A stretch of 64,000 bases of DNA from positions 106,942,001-107,006,000 of the forward strand of contig NC_091117.1 in NCBI RefSeq assembly GCF_040183065.1, given 5' to 3'. Positions 22,334 through 33,127 of this stretch are shown in pieces. Both the position numbers and the translations under genes were made by a program. Below the pieces are notes generated by a model, which had not been told where the DNA came from, ran no database searches, and saw nothing but the letters and a program-made list of their open reading frames with translations. Source of the stretch: Periplaneta americana (Eukaryota; Arthropoda; Insecta; Blattodea; Blattidae). The number at the start of each line of letters is the position of its first letter. The first letter of the stretch is position 1.

Positions 22334-22860
22334 TGCAGCAGCAATGAATTCGACGGGAGTATGAACTCACAGAGTTTGAGAGAGGGCAGATTGTTGGACT
22401 ACAGGAAGTAGGATTGACTGCCATCTGGGCCATTGCAACACAACGGTGTTTGGAACAGTGGGCACAGAAGGGAAGACATATGCACCAGAAAGACTAAGAA
22501 CGACCACCAGACAAGAGGATCGTTTCGTTGTTAGACTGGTGTGAACGCAACCAACGGTGGTGTTGTCCACCTCCAACAACATGTAGCGACATCACTAGAG
22601 ACCTCAGTTCCATCAACACCATTTTGAGGCACCTCGCAGAACAGGGCTTGCATTCGCGATGTCCCTTATGCTGTCATTGACACCCCAATATAGACGTCGT
22701 CGTCTTTAGTGACGAATCAAGATTTTGTCATGGTACAGATGACCACTGCACCAGAGTACGAAGGCACACTGGTCGGCGCGCACTTCTCAGAACTGGGTCC
22801 GTGACAGTGTGGGGAGCTATCTCCTACTGAATCGCCACATGTATACAAGCTAGGGGCGAT
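22334..22860 (+). pseudogene. Tc1-type transposase remnant
   Basis: The plus strand gives YELTEFERGQIVGLQEVGLT (N-terminal helix-turn-helix), later RIVSLLDWCERNQR, then VVVFSDESRFC (a catalytic D in the usual 'VLFSDESRF' box) and VTVWGAISY. Several stops are present (for example after RCPLCCH). The second and third catalytic regions are missing, so it is truncated as well as mutated. Confidence 0.65.
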
Positions 22861-23054
22861 GCAACAGAGTACTGAAAGGTACTTTTCAAATGTACAATTT
22901 TTCCCAAATAAACAAATGGCTCACTTGTTTTGATACTGTAATCAGTTATTTGCATCATAGTTCCCATTGTCTGTGCCGAGTTTCATTCCATTTCCATGTC
23001 TCCTTCTGGGTGCAGCTTTTTTTTTATGGCATGTGTGTGTATAAAGGAACTCAT

Positions 23055-23420
23055 AGCAGTGAAAGTGGCTGAGTGGCCAGACCTTCAATCTGTCATACAG
23101 GTGATCCGGGTTCGAGTCCTGGTCGGGCCCAGGATTTTTCTTCGACAGACAAGGTCGCACTTGGGGTTTTTTCTGGGGTTCTCCTGTTTTTTCATACTAC
23201 AACATTCCGTCACCATTTCACAGCATTTCTCGAACGCTGGCTGGGGATGCACGAAGGGGGCAGCTTAGAGACGAGTGGGTGGCTTGCTCAAAACCTGGGT
23301 ACACAGCAAACCTTAGTGTAGTAAGCCAGTGTGGGTTTGGAAATGTGCCTAGCTTGAAGCTTAGCGCAATAGATCGTAAAAAGTCGCAGTGATGGATCAT
23401 ATTGCCCCCCCTCCCGAAAA
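23055..23420 (+). repeat. tRNA-derived SINE (family D)
   Basis: The head has tggctgagtggcc (box A of the Leu/Ser type) and ggttcgagtcc (box B), followed by cgggcccaggatttttcttc and a body running through ggcagcttagagacgagtgg. The end is not sharp; cccctcccgaaaattcc near 23405 may mark it. Distinct from the other SINE families in the window. Bases 22861-23054 hold nothing recognised. Confidence 0.6.
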
Positions 23421-23536
23421 TTCCAGTCCATTCCAAAGAAGAAGCCAGATATCACAGACATCACAGTGAATAAAAGATTCCACTTTATAAGGATGCCAGA
23501 AGGATGAATGTCTAAAATAATTATGGAATGAATCCC

Positions 23537-23540
<4 letters not shown>

Positions 23541-23572
<32 letters not shown>
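23541..23572. repeat. (GA)n microsatellite
   Basis: Sixteen uninterrupted GA units. The serine/leucine-rich minus-strand frames over it are artefacts. Confidence 0.95.
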
Positions 23573-23575
<3 letters not shown>

Positions 23576-23697
23576 CTTGGATGAGGGTGTACAAACAACC
23601 ATGATTACAAGAAGATTGGATCACTGGATGGACAGGGAGGGATGGCATTTGGTTTCCAGAAGATGGCAACAGCTATTTTGACATGGGAGGATATATA

Positions 23698-24428
23698 CAG
23701 AGTGGACAATAAGTACAGAGTATTGCTAATAACTTTTTAAATTTTAATTTTACAAAAAAGTTTATACAAACCTGTTGGAGATAAACCACAAACATAATAC
23801 CTGTGTTCAAAAAAATTAGTTACTCAGGTATACAGGTGTGTGAAAGTAAAATTCGTTTTTTTAAGTGGCAGCCTATATTAAAATTTACATATTCCGCATC
23901 TCCACTAAATTTTACATATGCATGTGTAGAAATTTTACCCATTCACCTGCTTCATATCTTTTAACTATTTAATAAACTTGTTTCATGGACTTCAAATTTG
24001 AGACAAATAAGTATGTAAAATCATGTTGAGTAGACAACAAAACTAAACAAAACACTATGACTAACCAAACTTTACCACAGATGCCCAAGATGAGAACCAT
24101 TCACAGCCAAACAACATCCCAATCCATTACGAAAACAGTCCATTGCAGATATAAGATGACACAGATCAGTCATGTAAGTGTGAATGGGTAAAATTTCTAT
24201 ACATTGATATGTAAAATTGAATGGAATTCGAAATATGTAAATTTTAAATTTGGGTGTCATTTAAAGAAGTAAAGTTTAGTGTCACATCCTATATGCTGAA
24301 TAACTTTTTTCGAACACTGGTATCTTATTGTATGGATTATCTCTAACAGCTTTTGTATAAAACGCTTTTTTTTGTAAAACTGAAATTTAAAAAGTTATTA
24401 GCAATATTCCATACTTATTGTTCACCTG
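23698..24428. mobile_element. Foldback Tc1/mariner-like element with long TIRs
   Basis: TA-flanked ends (23696-23697; 24429-24430) begin cagagtggacaataagta and, inverted, caggtgaacaataagta. The inverted similarity extends inwards about 270 bp, through ttgctaataactttttaaat and gaaattttacccattcac. The centre on the minus strand (24072-24180) reads LCHLISAMDCFRNGLGCCLA and VNGSHLGHLW, the very C-terminus of a Tc1-type transposase ('CIAVNGGHFEHLL'). It is therefore an internally deleted or rearranged derivative keeping only the last residues of its gene. Confidence 0.75.
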
Positions 24429-25739
24429 TATATGCTGTCTTCAAAGACCGGAATATGATAGAGGATATGTGTGTATGCGTGTATCCAATGACTACAGATT
24501 TCACTTGCGTGATTCGGGTTCCGAATATTGCGGATAGATGGCAGGACTGTCACCCATTTTCAAGTTGCACATCACTTCGATGAGCCACGTTGTTCATGAT
24601 GTGTATCTGTGAAGAGTCGTGTTGTGTAGTAGAGTAAATGTATGTGTAAGTGTTCGTGTAAGTATAGTATAAGGAATGGGCGAGGATGATGAAAATGAGG
24701 AAGAGAGAAGGGGAAACCCGGTGCCATTATTTAGCCTACTCCTGTCAAATAACACCTAGGGGGCCAACAGACTTAACGTCCCCATCCAACAGAGAACAGA
24801 CGAATCACTATCAACAGTGAACACTAGCCAATTAAAGAAATAATACTTCTGAATAGTTCAATATCTATTTGTAATATTCTTTTACCCTTAAAACTAAAAA
24901 AAAAAAAGTATTTTACTACAAATTTCAAATTAGTTTAACTCTGAAAATATTGAGATTAGGTCACATGTTTATATGATATCTTTTGCTCAGAAAGTCTTTG
25001 GAAATAAGCTTCTAAGTAGCAGTAACTTCTAGTGAATCACCCTGTATATTAAGGTAGAGGTAGGGATCCTAGGCCTACAGACGTTACTGAAATCAAAGCA
25101 GTATCAGTATATTGTCTAAAAGAAACTACTGTATTGAAGAATGAACATACACAAATTATGGGACAACTGTAGAGGAAATATGTTATGACTATGAGTTAGA
25201 AGAGGTTCAGATTGATACCAATGTGGTTCAATGTTATTCGACAATGGGTAGAGTGAGTATTCTATAATAAAACAAAAATTCGAGAAGGCCTTTCAGATCA
25301 GTTTTGTCAGAAAACTGAAGTAGCTAGAAATGAGACATTGCTACGGTCATTTTTATGACATGCTCAATATAGTGGCAATCAATACACTTTGTGTTTTTAA
25401 CACCAATAAAAAACAAAGTTGTTGGAAGAATGCCAAAAGAATAATAATTTTAGAAAACCACAACTGAAGGGCTCACTCAAATTCCAAAGGTACTTAAAAA
25501 ACGAGCTGAAGTACTGTTAGAAATCGAGAAGCTTACAGGACCACATCAAGAATGCCAGGGATAAAGAGCCCAGTATTTCAAACAGGGGCGAAGTCGGGAT
25601 AAATCATCAAGAAAATGGTGCTATAGGTGTCTGTGGGGATCACTTCAAAGATATATGCTTAGATTGCTTGTAAAATTAAAGCATATTGTATTCAACCACT
25701 TTACTGATACTAATTTACAAATGAATATCTGCGAGCAAA

Positions 25740-25980
25740 AGGTTTTAACATGCAAAATCTAAATATTACAGGGGAGAAAAAAATTGATTTTCTGGTAAAA
25801 TTTTATTTGAAAATGTTTATATCTTTTCTTTGCATTCCATAGTGCATATATGTTTGCCATGTTGAACTAATAAAAAAACATGAAAAAGTGATTCATTTCC
25901 TAAAATGAACAACATGAATTGTTCTCCTTTGCAAAAAGGTTGTAATAGTTGGTTACATTGTAAGTTACAACCTTTTGACT
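25740..25980. repeat. Diverged direct repeat, copy 1
   Basis: Shares with 26825-27060 an ordered set of matches: ttttatttgaaaatgttt, ctttgcattccatagt, atgttgaact, aaaaacatgaaaaagt, and a closing ttgtaatagttggttaca. Roughly 75 percent identity by eye with small indels. Offset about 1085 bp. Confidence 0.65.
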
Positions 25981-26824
25981 GTTTTATGAAGTTCCTCTTT
26001 CTACATAGCACTCCAAAAATACCAATTTAATTACCAAAATTAATTAATTACTTCTAAACACTAAAAATGAATTATGTGTTGTGCTGTTGTGTTTGTGTTG
26101 TGTTATGCTGAAAATCACCTATCTCTTTTTAAGTTTTCATAAAACTTTCTGTACTTTTTTGAAATGTATTGGCACATATGAGTAGTAACAAGATCCCGTT
26201 TCTTTTCACAAAACACTCTGTTCCTGTGAACTTGTAAACATTTATATGCTTAAGTACTCTTTGTCCCTTGTGGCACCTCACGAATGGTGAGAAGATTTCT
26301 AAATTTCAGCATTTACAGACAAGGCAGATTGTACAAACTTACTACAATTGTTACTCCGGTTCTTGAGAAAATTTGGCCACATTTACTGAATGCCACGACT
26401 GTAAGACATTATGATTGTTTCGACACTATAGAACTATAGGTAAATCAGAGGACTTTTGAACCAAATATAATCTGTCACTGTAAATAATATAAAATTAATC
26501 CCAGACCTTTGCAAAAGCGCCAAGAAAAGATTAAATATGGTAAATCAGCAGTCATTAGCACAGTGCACCCTTGGGCTAGCATCTCTTACCCGTGGATAAG
26601 ACACTGCACTGGTGTGTATCCATGGCTGCTGGCGGGGTTTTCTACTTCTCCCTTATGCATGACAGACCATATTATGATGCACTCGTCACACTTTATCCAT
26701 TTCAGCAAATTCTGACGACCACTGGGGTAAATCTTTAGATCATGATAGGGAAAAGCATGAAAACCATCCAAATAAACTTAAGAATGATGTTAGACATGCC
26801 TTGAAGACACACAAAGCAAGTAAA

Positions 26825-27060
26825 CATGTTTCAACATACAAATTCTAAATTTTACAGAAGAAAAAATTCAATTCCTGCTAGAATTTTATTTCAAAATGTT
26901 TTCTATTTTTACTTTGCATTCCACAGTACATGTATAACAATATGTTGAACTAGAAAAAAAAAACATGAAAAAGTTAATTTTCTAAAATGAACAAAATGAT
27001 ATGTACTTCTGTGCAAAAAGATTATAATAGTTGCTTACAATGTAAATTACAACCTTTAGC
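26825..27060. repeat. Diverged direct repeat, copy 2
   Basis: Second copy of the 25740-25980 unit in the same orientation. The intervening 845 bp are not repeated. Could be two members of an unrecognised family or an old segmental duplication. Confidence 0.65.
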
Positions 27061-27256
27061 TACAGACTTATTACAACCATTCTGCTTCTGCACAACTATT
27101 GACAACTGAAATATGACCAACAAAATATTACGTTTGCTAATATTAAGTCAGTAGACCATTTTCCATGGCACACATAATCGTCCTGAATGAAAAAAATTAG
27201 TTTGACAAAAAATGTGTGTTACAACCTCTTTGCCTGCAGGTATTCAAATATATCCT

Positions 27257-27326
27257 CCCATTTCATTTTCAGACGCTAAATAACCTAAGCTGTTGATAAA
27301 GCGTCGTAAAATAACCTAATAAAATA
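27257..27326 (+). repeat. SINE family B 3'-tail fragment
   Basis: Carries only the tail: ttcagacgctaaataacc, gttgataaagcgtcgtaaaa and an A-rich end, as in the full copies at 41741 and 53841. The head and body are missing (5' truncation). Confidence 0.75.
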
Positions 27327-27339
27327 GATAATAAAACAT

Positions 27340-27956
27340 ACCCCAAAAAAATAGTCACATAGTTTCAAATCACACGATCTCGGTGTCCAAATCTGATCTC
27401 CCTTGCAAGAGATGAGACGGGCAGGGAATCTTTCTCTCAGCAATCTTGTTGTTTCAATGGCAGTGTGGCTTGTTGGCCCATCCTATTGGAATCACATGTC
27501 TTCCACATTCTATTCTTGCAGTTGCGGCCATAAAAACTGTGTTATCATGCTCTAGCAATGCTCTGTCTGATGAGGATGATATTCTCTACTGATCGACGAG
27601 AATGAGGACGCCCAGGTTATTTTATGTTCTCTGTCGATCCTGTATCTTCAAATTTCCTTGCCAGTCTCTGTACTGTTGACACATTAAACGCATTTCACCT
27701 ACCAAAAATTACACGAAGTCTTCGATGGTCTCTCCATAATATTCACCATACTCAAAATACACTTCCAGAATCTGGATGTGTTAATCCTTCATGTATCACT
27801 CCATTTTAGCTAATAACAGTACACAAACGACAATTGACAATGACAACGTTAACTGCAATACAAACAGATGACAGTCAGTTAAATTTCAGGTCCAACAACC
27901 TAACAAACAGACAGAAGCTTTGAATTTAAAAATTGCATTCTTTATGGGACACCCTT
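27340..27956 (-). pseudogene. Tc1/mariner-type (DD41D) element, internally deleted
   Basis: On the minus strand, an N-terminal helix-turn-helix segment (NAFNVSTVQRLARKFEDTGS, then PGRPHSRRSVENI) is followed by the C-terminal catalytic region: a degraded 'FQQDGPTSHTA' and RFPARLISCKGDQIWTPRSC, DLKLCDYFFWG. The first catalytic region is deleted. Counting from QD to the aspartate before YFF leaves 41 residues, as in the 3895-5202 element. The outer end is ttatgggacaccctt followed by TA at 27957-27958. The other end is lost near the SINE fragment. Confidence 0.65.
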
Positions 27957-27958
27957 TA

Positions 27959-28119
27959 TTTATCGGAGTTCCTTCTATTTTTAGCAATGTGTGTATACAC
28001 ATTAAGTTTTAAAATAAAAAAGAATGGTTACTCTAGAGTAAATCTTTACCCTTAAAATAATTTAATTTAAACATACCGGTATTTTTTTTTTATTCACTAC
28101 ATGCGCTGCCTGCGATTAG
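27959..28119. repeat. Long inverted repeat, arm 1
   Basis: Runs from tttatcggag to gattag. Its inverted partner is 30181-30313 plus 33100-33127, the latter cut by the hAT insertion. Conserved blocks are gtgtgtatacaca, tttaaaataaaaaa, gaatggttactctaga and cactacatgc. The arms enclose LINE copy B. Confidence 0.75.
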
Positions 28120-28297
28120 ATACACTCTATTCACTTATTATAGCACACATTGAATTCAAATTTTAGTCTCTTCACAAATACTAAAACACACACTACCAAA
28201 ATTATTAATGTATATGCAATATTATGACTATTGACTTAGGAGCATAGGGCTTATACAAATCTTCACTGATAAAAAAATAAAATAAAAAAATTTTTGA

Positions 28298-30178
28298 CGG
28301 TGAAGATTTGTATAAGGTGGTCAAGGATGAGAATGGTGACTTGCTTGCAGATTCTCATTCAATCCTGAATAGATGGGAAAACTATTTTGGGCAACTACTA
28401 AGTGAACATTGGACAAATAGAAATGATTGGGATGAAATTCAAATACAAATTGCTGAGCCATTTATACCCGAACCCACACTCTCTGAAGTCGAAATTGAGA
28501 TAGAAAAGATGAAAAATTACAAGTCTCCAGGTATAGATCAAATTCCAGCAGAATTAATACAAGAGGGCGGAAGCACATTATCTAGCGATATTTATAAACT
28601 TGTACTTACTATTTGGGAAAAGGAAATTGTGCCAGAACAATGGAAGGAGTCCATAATCGTACCTATCTTTAAAAAGGGAGACAGACTAACTGTAGTAACT
28701 TTCGAGAAATATCACTTTTGTTGACGTCATACAAAATTTTGTCCAATATTCTTTTGAGAAGATTAACTCCATATGTAGATCAAATTACTGAGGATTATCA
28801 GTGTGGTTTTAGGCGTAAAAGAGCGAATATTCATCAGATTTTTTGTATTCGACAGATATTGGAGAAAAAATGGGAGTATAAAGGTACAGTACATCAATTA
28901 TTCATAGATTTCAAAAAGGCATATGACTCGGTTATGAGAGAAGTTTTATATAATATTCTTATTGAATTTGGTATTCCCAAGAAACTAGTTCGATTAATTA
29001 ATATGTGTCTCACTGAAAAGTACAGCAGAGTCTGTATAGGCCAGTTTCTGTCAGATGCTTTTCAAATTTACTGCTGGCTAAAGCAAGGAGATACTCTATC
29101 ACCTTTACATTTTCACTTTGCTCTAGAATATGCCATTAGGAAAGTCCAGGATAACAGAGAAGGTTTAGAATTGAACGGGTTACATCAGCTCCTTGTTTAC
29201 GTGAATGATGTGACTATGTTAGGAGAAGATCCACAAGCTATTATGGAAAACACGGGAATTTTACTTGAAGCAAGTAAAGAGATAGGTTTGGAGGTAAATC
29301 TCGAAAAGACAAAGTTTATGATTATTTCTCGTAACCAGATATTGAACAAAAAAGAAATATAAAAATTGGAAGTTTATCCTTTGAAGAGGTGGAAGAATTC
29401 AAATATCTTGAAGCAACATTAACAAGTATAAATGATACTCAGGAAGAAATTAAACGCAGAATAAATATGGGAAATGCGTGTTATTATTAAGTTGAGAAGC
29501 TTTCATCATCCAGTCTCCTCTCAAAAAATCTGAAAGTTAGAATTTATAAAACAATTACATATATTATCAGTTCTTCTGTATGGTTGTGAAATTTGAACTC
29601 TCACTTTGAGAGGGGAACAGAGGTTAAGGATATTCGAGAATAAGGTGTTTAGGAAAATATTTGGGGCTAAGAGGGATGAAGTTATAGGAGAATGGAGAAA
29701 GTTACACAAAGCAGAAGTGCATGCATTTTATTCTTCACCTGACATAATTAGGGACATAAATCCAGACGTTTGAGATGGACAGGACATGTAGCACATATGG
29801 GCAAATCCAGAAATGCATATAGTGTGTTAGTTGGGAGACCAGAGGGAATAAGACCTTTGGGAAGGCCAAGACATAGATGGGAGAATAATATTAAAATGGA
29901 TTTGACGGAGGTGGGATATGATGGCAGAGCAGTAGTGTCAGAGTTGTAAGCTCCAATACTGGTTGTGAAGCTAGATCGGAGCTTGAACTTGCTTATGTCT
30001 GTGGAAACACCAGAGCATGCAACCAGTCTAGTGGAGTGCTCCGCTCCGTTTAGTCCCTGTCTGACATCGCTGTGGTAGAAACTGGATTAATCTTGCTCAG
30101 GATAGGGACCAATGGCAGGCTTATGTGAGAGCGGCAATGAGCCTGCAGGTTCCTTAAAAGCCGTAAGTAAGAAGATTG
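28298..30178 (+). pseudogene. LINE (family 1) copy B, reverse transcriptase, broken
   Basis: Starts in the linker (KDENGDLLADSHSILNRW) and continues through the reverse transcriptase: [42 protein letters not shown] (first catalytic aspartate intact), [10 protein letters not shown], and a catalytic box mutated to YVNDV. Then EIKRRINMGNACYY and, in other frames, the C-terminal WINLAQDRDQW-like end. The endonuclease half is absent. Lesions include a frameshift near 28690, an internal stop near 29360 and a 150-bp insertion at 29925-30074. The first 19 bp also occur inverted at 28250-28268. Confidence 0.8.
29925..30074. mobile_element. 150-bp insertion with imperfect TIRs inside LINE copy B
   Basis: Comparison with the uninterrupted LINE copies shows that ggatatgatgg/tagagactgg is split here. 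The insert starts cagagcagtagtgtcaga and ends, inverted, cacagcgatgtcaga. No target duplication longer than 1 bp is visible, so the superfamily is uncertain. Confidence 0.6.
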
Positions 30179-30313
30179 AACCTAATCATAGGCATGTAGT
30201 GAATTTATAAAAAAAATTAAGTTTAAATTCAAAAATTTTTTAAGGGAAAGATTTATTCTAGAGTAACCATTCTTTTTTTTATTTTAAAGCTTACTGTGTA
30301 TACACACATCACT

Positions 30314-33091
30314 CAGGGGCGTATTTTGCGGACTACCGTGGCTACCGGCGGTAGCCCAAGGAAATTACAAAAGAAAAAGTTTATAATATAACATAATGTA
30401 ATAACTTTGTATTACCGTATTAGTTTTACCACAGTAATTAAAATTAAAGTAATTGTTAGATTTATATGCGCTCTGCTCTCAAAAAAAAAAGAAACAAGTT
30501 GTCAAGGCGGCATCACTGGAGAAACCGCTGCCGCGAAGGGTAGCCTGTGACCATTCCGCTCACGTCGCACAACTCCCTGTCCCTCCGCTCCCCCAAGTTT
30601 CTATCGTGCACTGTAGGTGGGTGAGTTGCCGCTCTCGTGATCGGTTTCTTGGAAGGCGCGAAGCAACAATATGCTTAGTACGCTAGCTCATTAATGTGAT
30701 TGTGTTCTTGCAGTGCATTATTTTAAATCTGTGATTTGTTCGAATGTCTAAGAGTTATATTAATTGTGAATTATTAAGTTTTTAATTTCCCAATTAAGTG
30801 ATATTGTGAAAAATATGGCACAACAAGTTTCTGGAGAGGTTTGTGTTGAAAATGACTGTGTAATAGAAGGTTTATTAAAAGTGCCTTTTAACCGTCGTAC
30901 ATACAACGAGAAAGTTGAAATTGTGAAAATGGAAAGACCAACTCCTGAGTTAAATTTGTCCATGGACGTAAAAGAAAAACAGAGTGAGTACACACGCCAT
31001 TTCACTTCAACATCATATGGTAAGTGGAATTGGTTGTGTGGCAGTTCTAAACTGTCTAAACTATTTTGCTGGCCATGTTTGTTATTTAGCCATGAAACTA
31101 ATGTGTGGTCAAAAGACGGGTTTTCTAATATGAACTCCCTTCGAACGGCAGTCCTAAAACACGACAAATCAAAACCTCATATTTATAGTAGCATGAACTT
31201 TGCAAACTTTGGGAAGACAAGAATTGATTTACAGCTAGATAAGCAAAAAGTTCTACACATCAACCAACACAATGCTCTTGTGGAAAAAAATCGGGAGATT
31301 TTAAGCAGTCTGCTTTCTAGGAAAACAAGAATTGGCTTTTCGGGGTCATAATGAGAGTGTGGAATCAGACAATAGAGGAAATTATATTGAATATTTAAGT
31401 TCCTTAAGTGAATTTGACCATTTACTGGCCAATCATCTTGAGAGTTCAACAGTATTCCGTGGTACTTCTCCCGCAATTCAGAATGACTTAATATTTGCTA
31501 TAAGTGGGGTTATGATAAAGAACATAAAATCTGAAATAGAAGAAGCACCTTTTGTGGCCATTGTTGTTGATGAAACAAGTGACTGCTCTAATCAGAGTCA
31601 ATTGTCCACTGTTTTAAGATACGTCGACAGTACTGCCAATGTTCAAGAACGGTTTATAGGATTCACAAATGTCAGTTCGGGCAAAACTGCTGCTGCTTTG
31701 TTTCAGCATGTGGAAGGTGTTATAGCAGAATACAATGTCGGCAATAAGTTAATTGCACAGACATACGATGGTGCTTCAGTTATGGCGGGAAATATTAATG
31801 GCTTAAAAACAAAAGTTCAAGAAAAGTATCCTCAAGCACTATTTGTCCATTGTTACAGCCATGTTCTCAATTTAGTTTTGCAACAAACTACTTTATCCAT
31901 TCCAGAATGCCGCATTTTTTTCAAAACACTGTCGGGTTTAGCTGCATTTTTCTCATCATCTCCTAAAAGGTCAGAAAAACTCAAGGAATTTATGAAAAAG
32001 AAACTCCCAAAAGTAGCACCAACTACATGGAATTTTACATCTCGGCTTGTAAATACAGTAAAGTAATACAGAGAACAACTGACTGCTTTCTTTGAAAATA
32101 TAATTTGTAATGACTCTGAAGAAAACTGGGATGATGATGTACTTGTGCAGGCTCAAGGATATTTGTATTTTTTCACACAGTTTCAGAATATATTTCTTCT
32201 TGAAGTCTATGCTAGAGTGTTCGCACATACAGATGTGCTCTACAATATTCTTCAGACAAAAAGTCTAGACATAGCATACTGCTTGCAAGAGGTATCAAAG
32301 TTAAAACATACTATATCCGAGTTCAGACGTAGTGGGTTTCCGTCCATATGGAGTAATATGGAAAATGAAAATTCTTCAGCCAATACAATGGAACCACCAT
32401 TAAAGCGAAGAAAAGGAGATGATGAATTGAAATACAGGCAGCTGTACTACAGCATACTAGATCCAATGCACATGGAAATTACTGACAGATTTTCTGATTA
32501 TGGAAAGCTTCAGTTCACACATCTTCTAGATTCTCAAAAATTTTCTGCTTATAGAGAAAACTTCCCGAATGAGGCACTAAACAAATTATTTCAGTCCTAT
32601 AACAGTCACTTTGATCAAGTACGTTTGAAAAATGAATTAAGTGTAATATATTCAGCAGAAGTCTTTGATTTTTCGAACAAACCTATCCATGAAATATTAT
32701 CTGCCATATATGAAAACCAGCTGAACCAAGTTATTCCTGAAGTCCTTAAATTGGCAACATTAATTGTGACAATACCAGCTACGTCAGCATCGGTAGAAAG
32801 AACATTTTCTGCATTGAAGAGAATAAAATCCTACTGTAGATCAACTCATACACAAGAACGTTTATCCGGCTTGGCACTGATGTCAATTGAAAAGTCTTTT
32901 CTACAGAAACTTCGCAAGCGGCTCAACTGTAATTTCAATGACGAAGTCATCAACTTATTTTCGTCCCAATCAAGATGTCTGGAATTCACATATAAATAGG
33001 TAAGGAATTTTATTATAGGGTTTTTAAAATATATTTTGTGTAATAATAGGGTCAGTGGTAGCCCAGACCCTTAAACCAGTATACGCCACTG
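30314..33091 (+). mobile_element. hAT element with 8-bp TSD and nearly full-length transposase
   Basis: Ends caggggcgtattttg and, inverted, cagtggcgtatactg are flanked by a perfect 8-bp duplication ACATCACT (30306-30313 and 33092-33099). The 2778-bp element has a GC-rich 5' region (30500-30670), probably its promoter, and one transposase gene. Confidence 0.92.
30815..32999 (+). pseudogene. hAT transposase, ZMYM1/DUF4371-like, two lesions
   Basis: From ATG 30815 (the frame extends 9 bp upstream without another ATG) to TAG 32997-32999, about 728 codons, the full length for this family. An N-terminal zinc-finger TTF-type region (STSYGKWNWLCGSSKLSKLFCWPC) is followed by a DUF4371-like region. 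FVAIVVDETSDCSNQSQLS has the first catalytic aspartate, and LFVHCYSHVLNLVL the conserved C/H helix. The C-terminal hAT dimerisation domain includes ATSASVERTFSALKRIKSYC. Only two lesions: a frameshift near 31335-31345 and a nonsense TAA at 32064-32066 in an otherwise continuous frame. Confidence 0.88.
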
Positions 33092-33127
33092 ACATCACTA
33101 CAAAAATGAAAGAGCTCTGATAAATAG

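Larger units (their letters stand above)
24430..27256. other. Largely anonymous stretch with a diverged direct repeat
   Basis: Includes a Tc1-type end (gtgaatcaccctgtaTA, 25032-25048, preceded by a conserved-looking 5' region from 24900) without a partner. A decayed coding-like part (25050-25680) has text such as REGLSDQFCQKTEVARNETL that I cannot assign. A roughly 240-bp direct repeat (25740-25980 and 26825-27060) is present. Nothing else is recognised. Confidence 0.4.
30181..33127. repeat. Long inverted repeat, arm 2, interrupted by a hAT element
   Basis: Bases 30181-30313 and 33100-33127 together mirror arm 1 (27959-28119). The hAT element at 30314-33091 with its 8-bp duplication lies inside the arm and is therefore younger than the inverted repeat. 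Confidence 0.7.

Noticed and set aside
23055-23130. tRNA-Leu/Ser gene suggested by tggctgagtggcc and ggttcgagtcc
   Set aside because: No closing acceptor stem; followed by a SINE body.
25050-25680. A gene remnant in the anonymous 25-kb stretch
   Set aside because: Several coding-like pieces but no motif that I could tie to a family.
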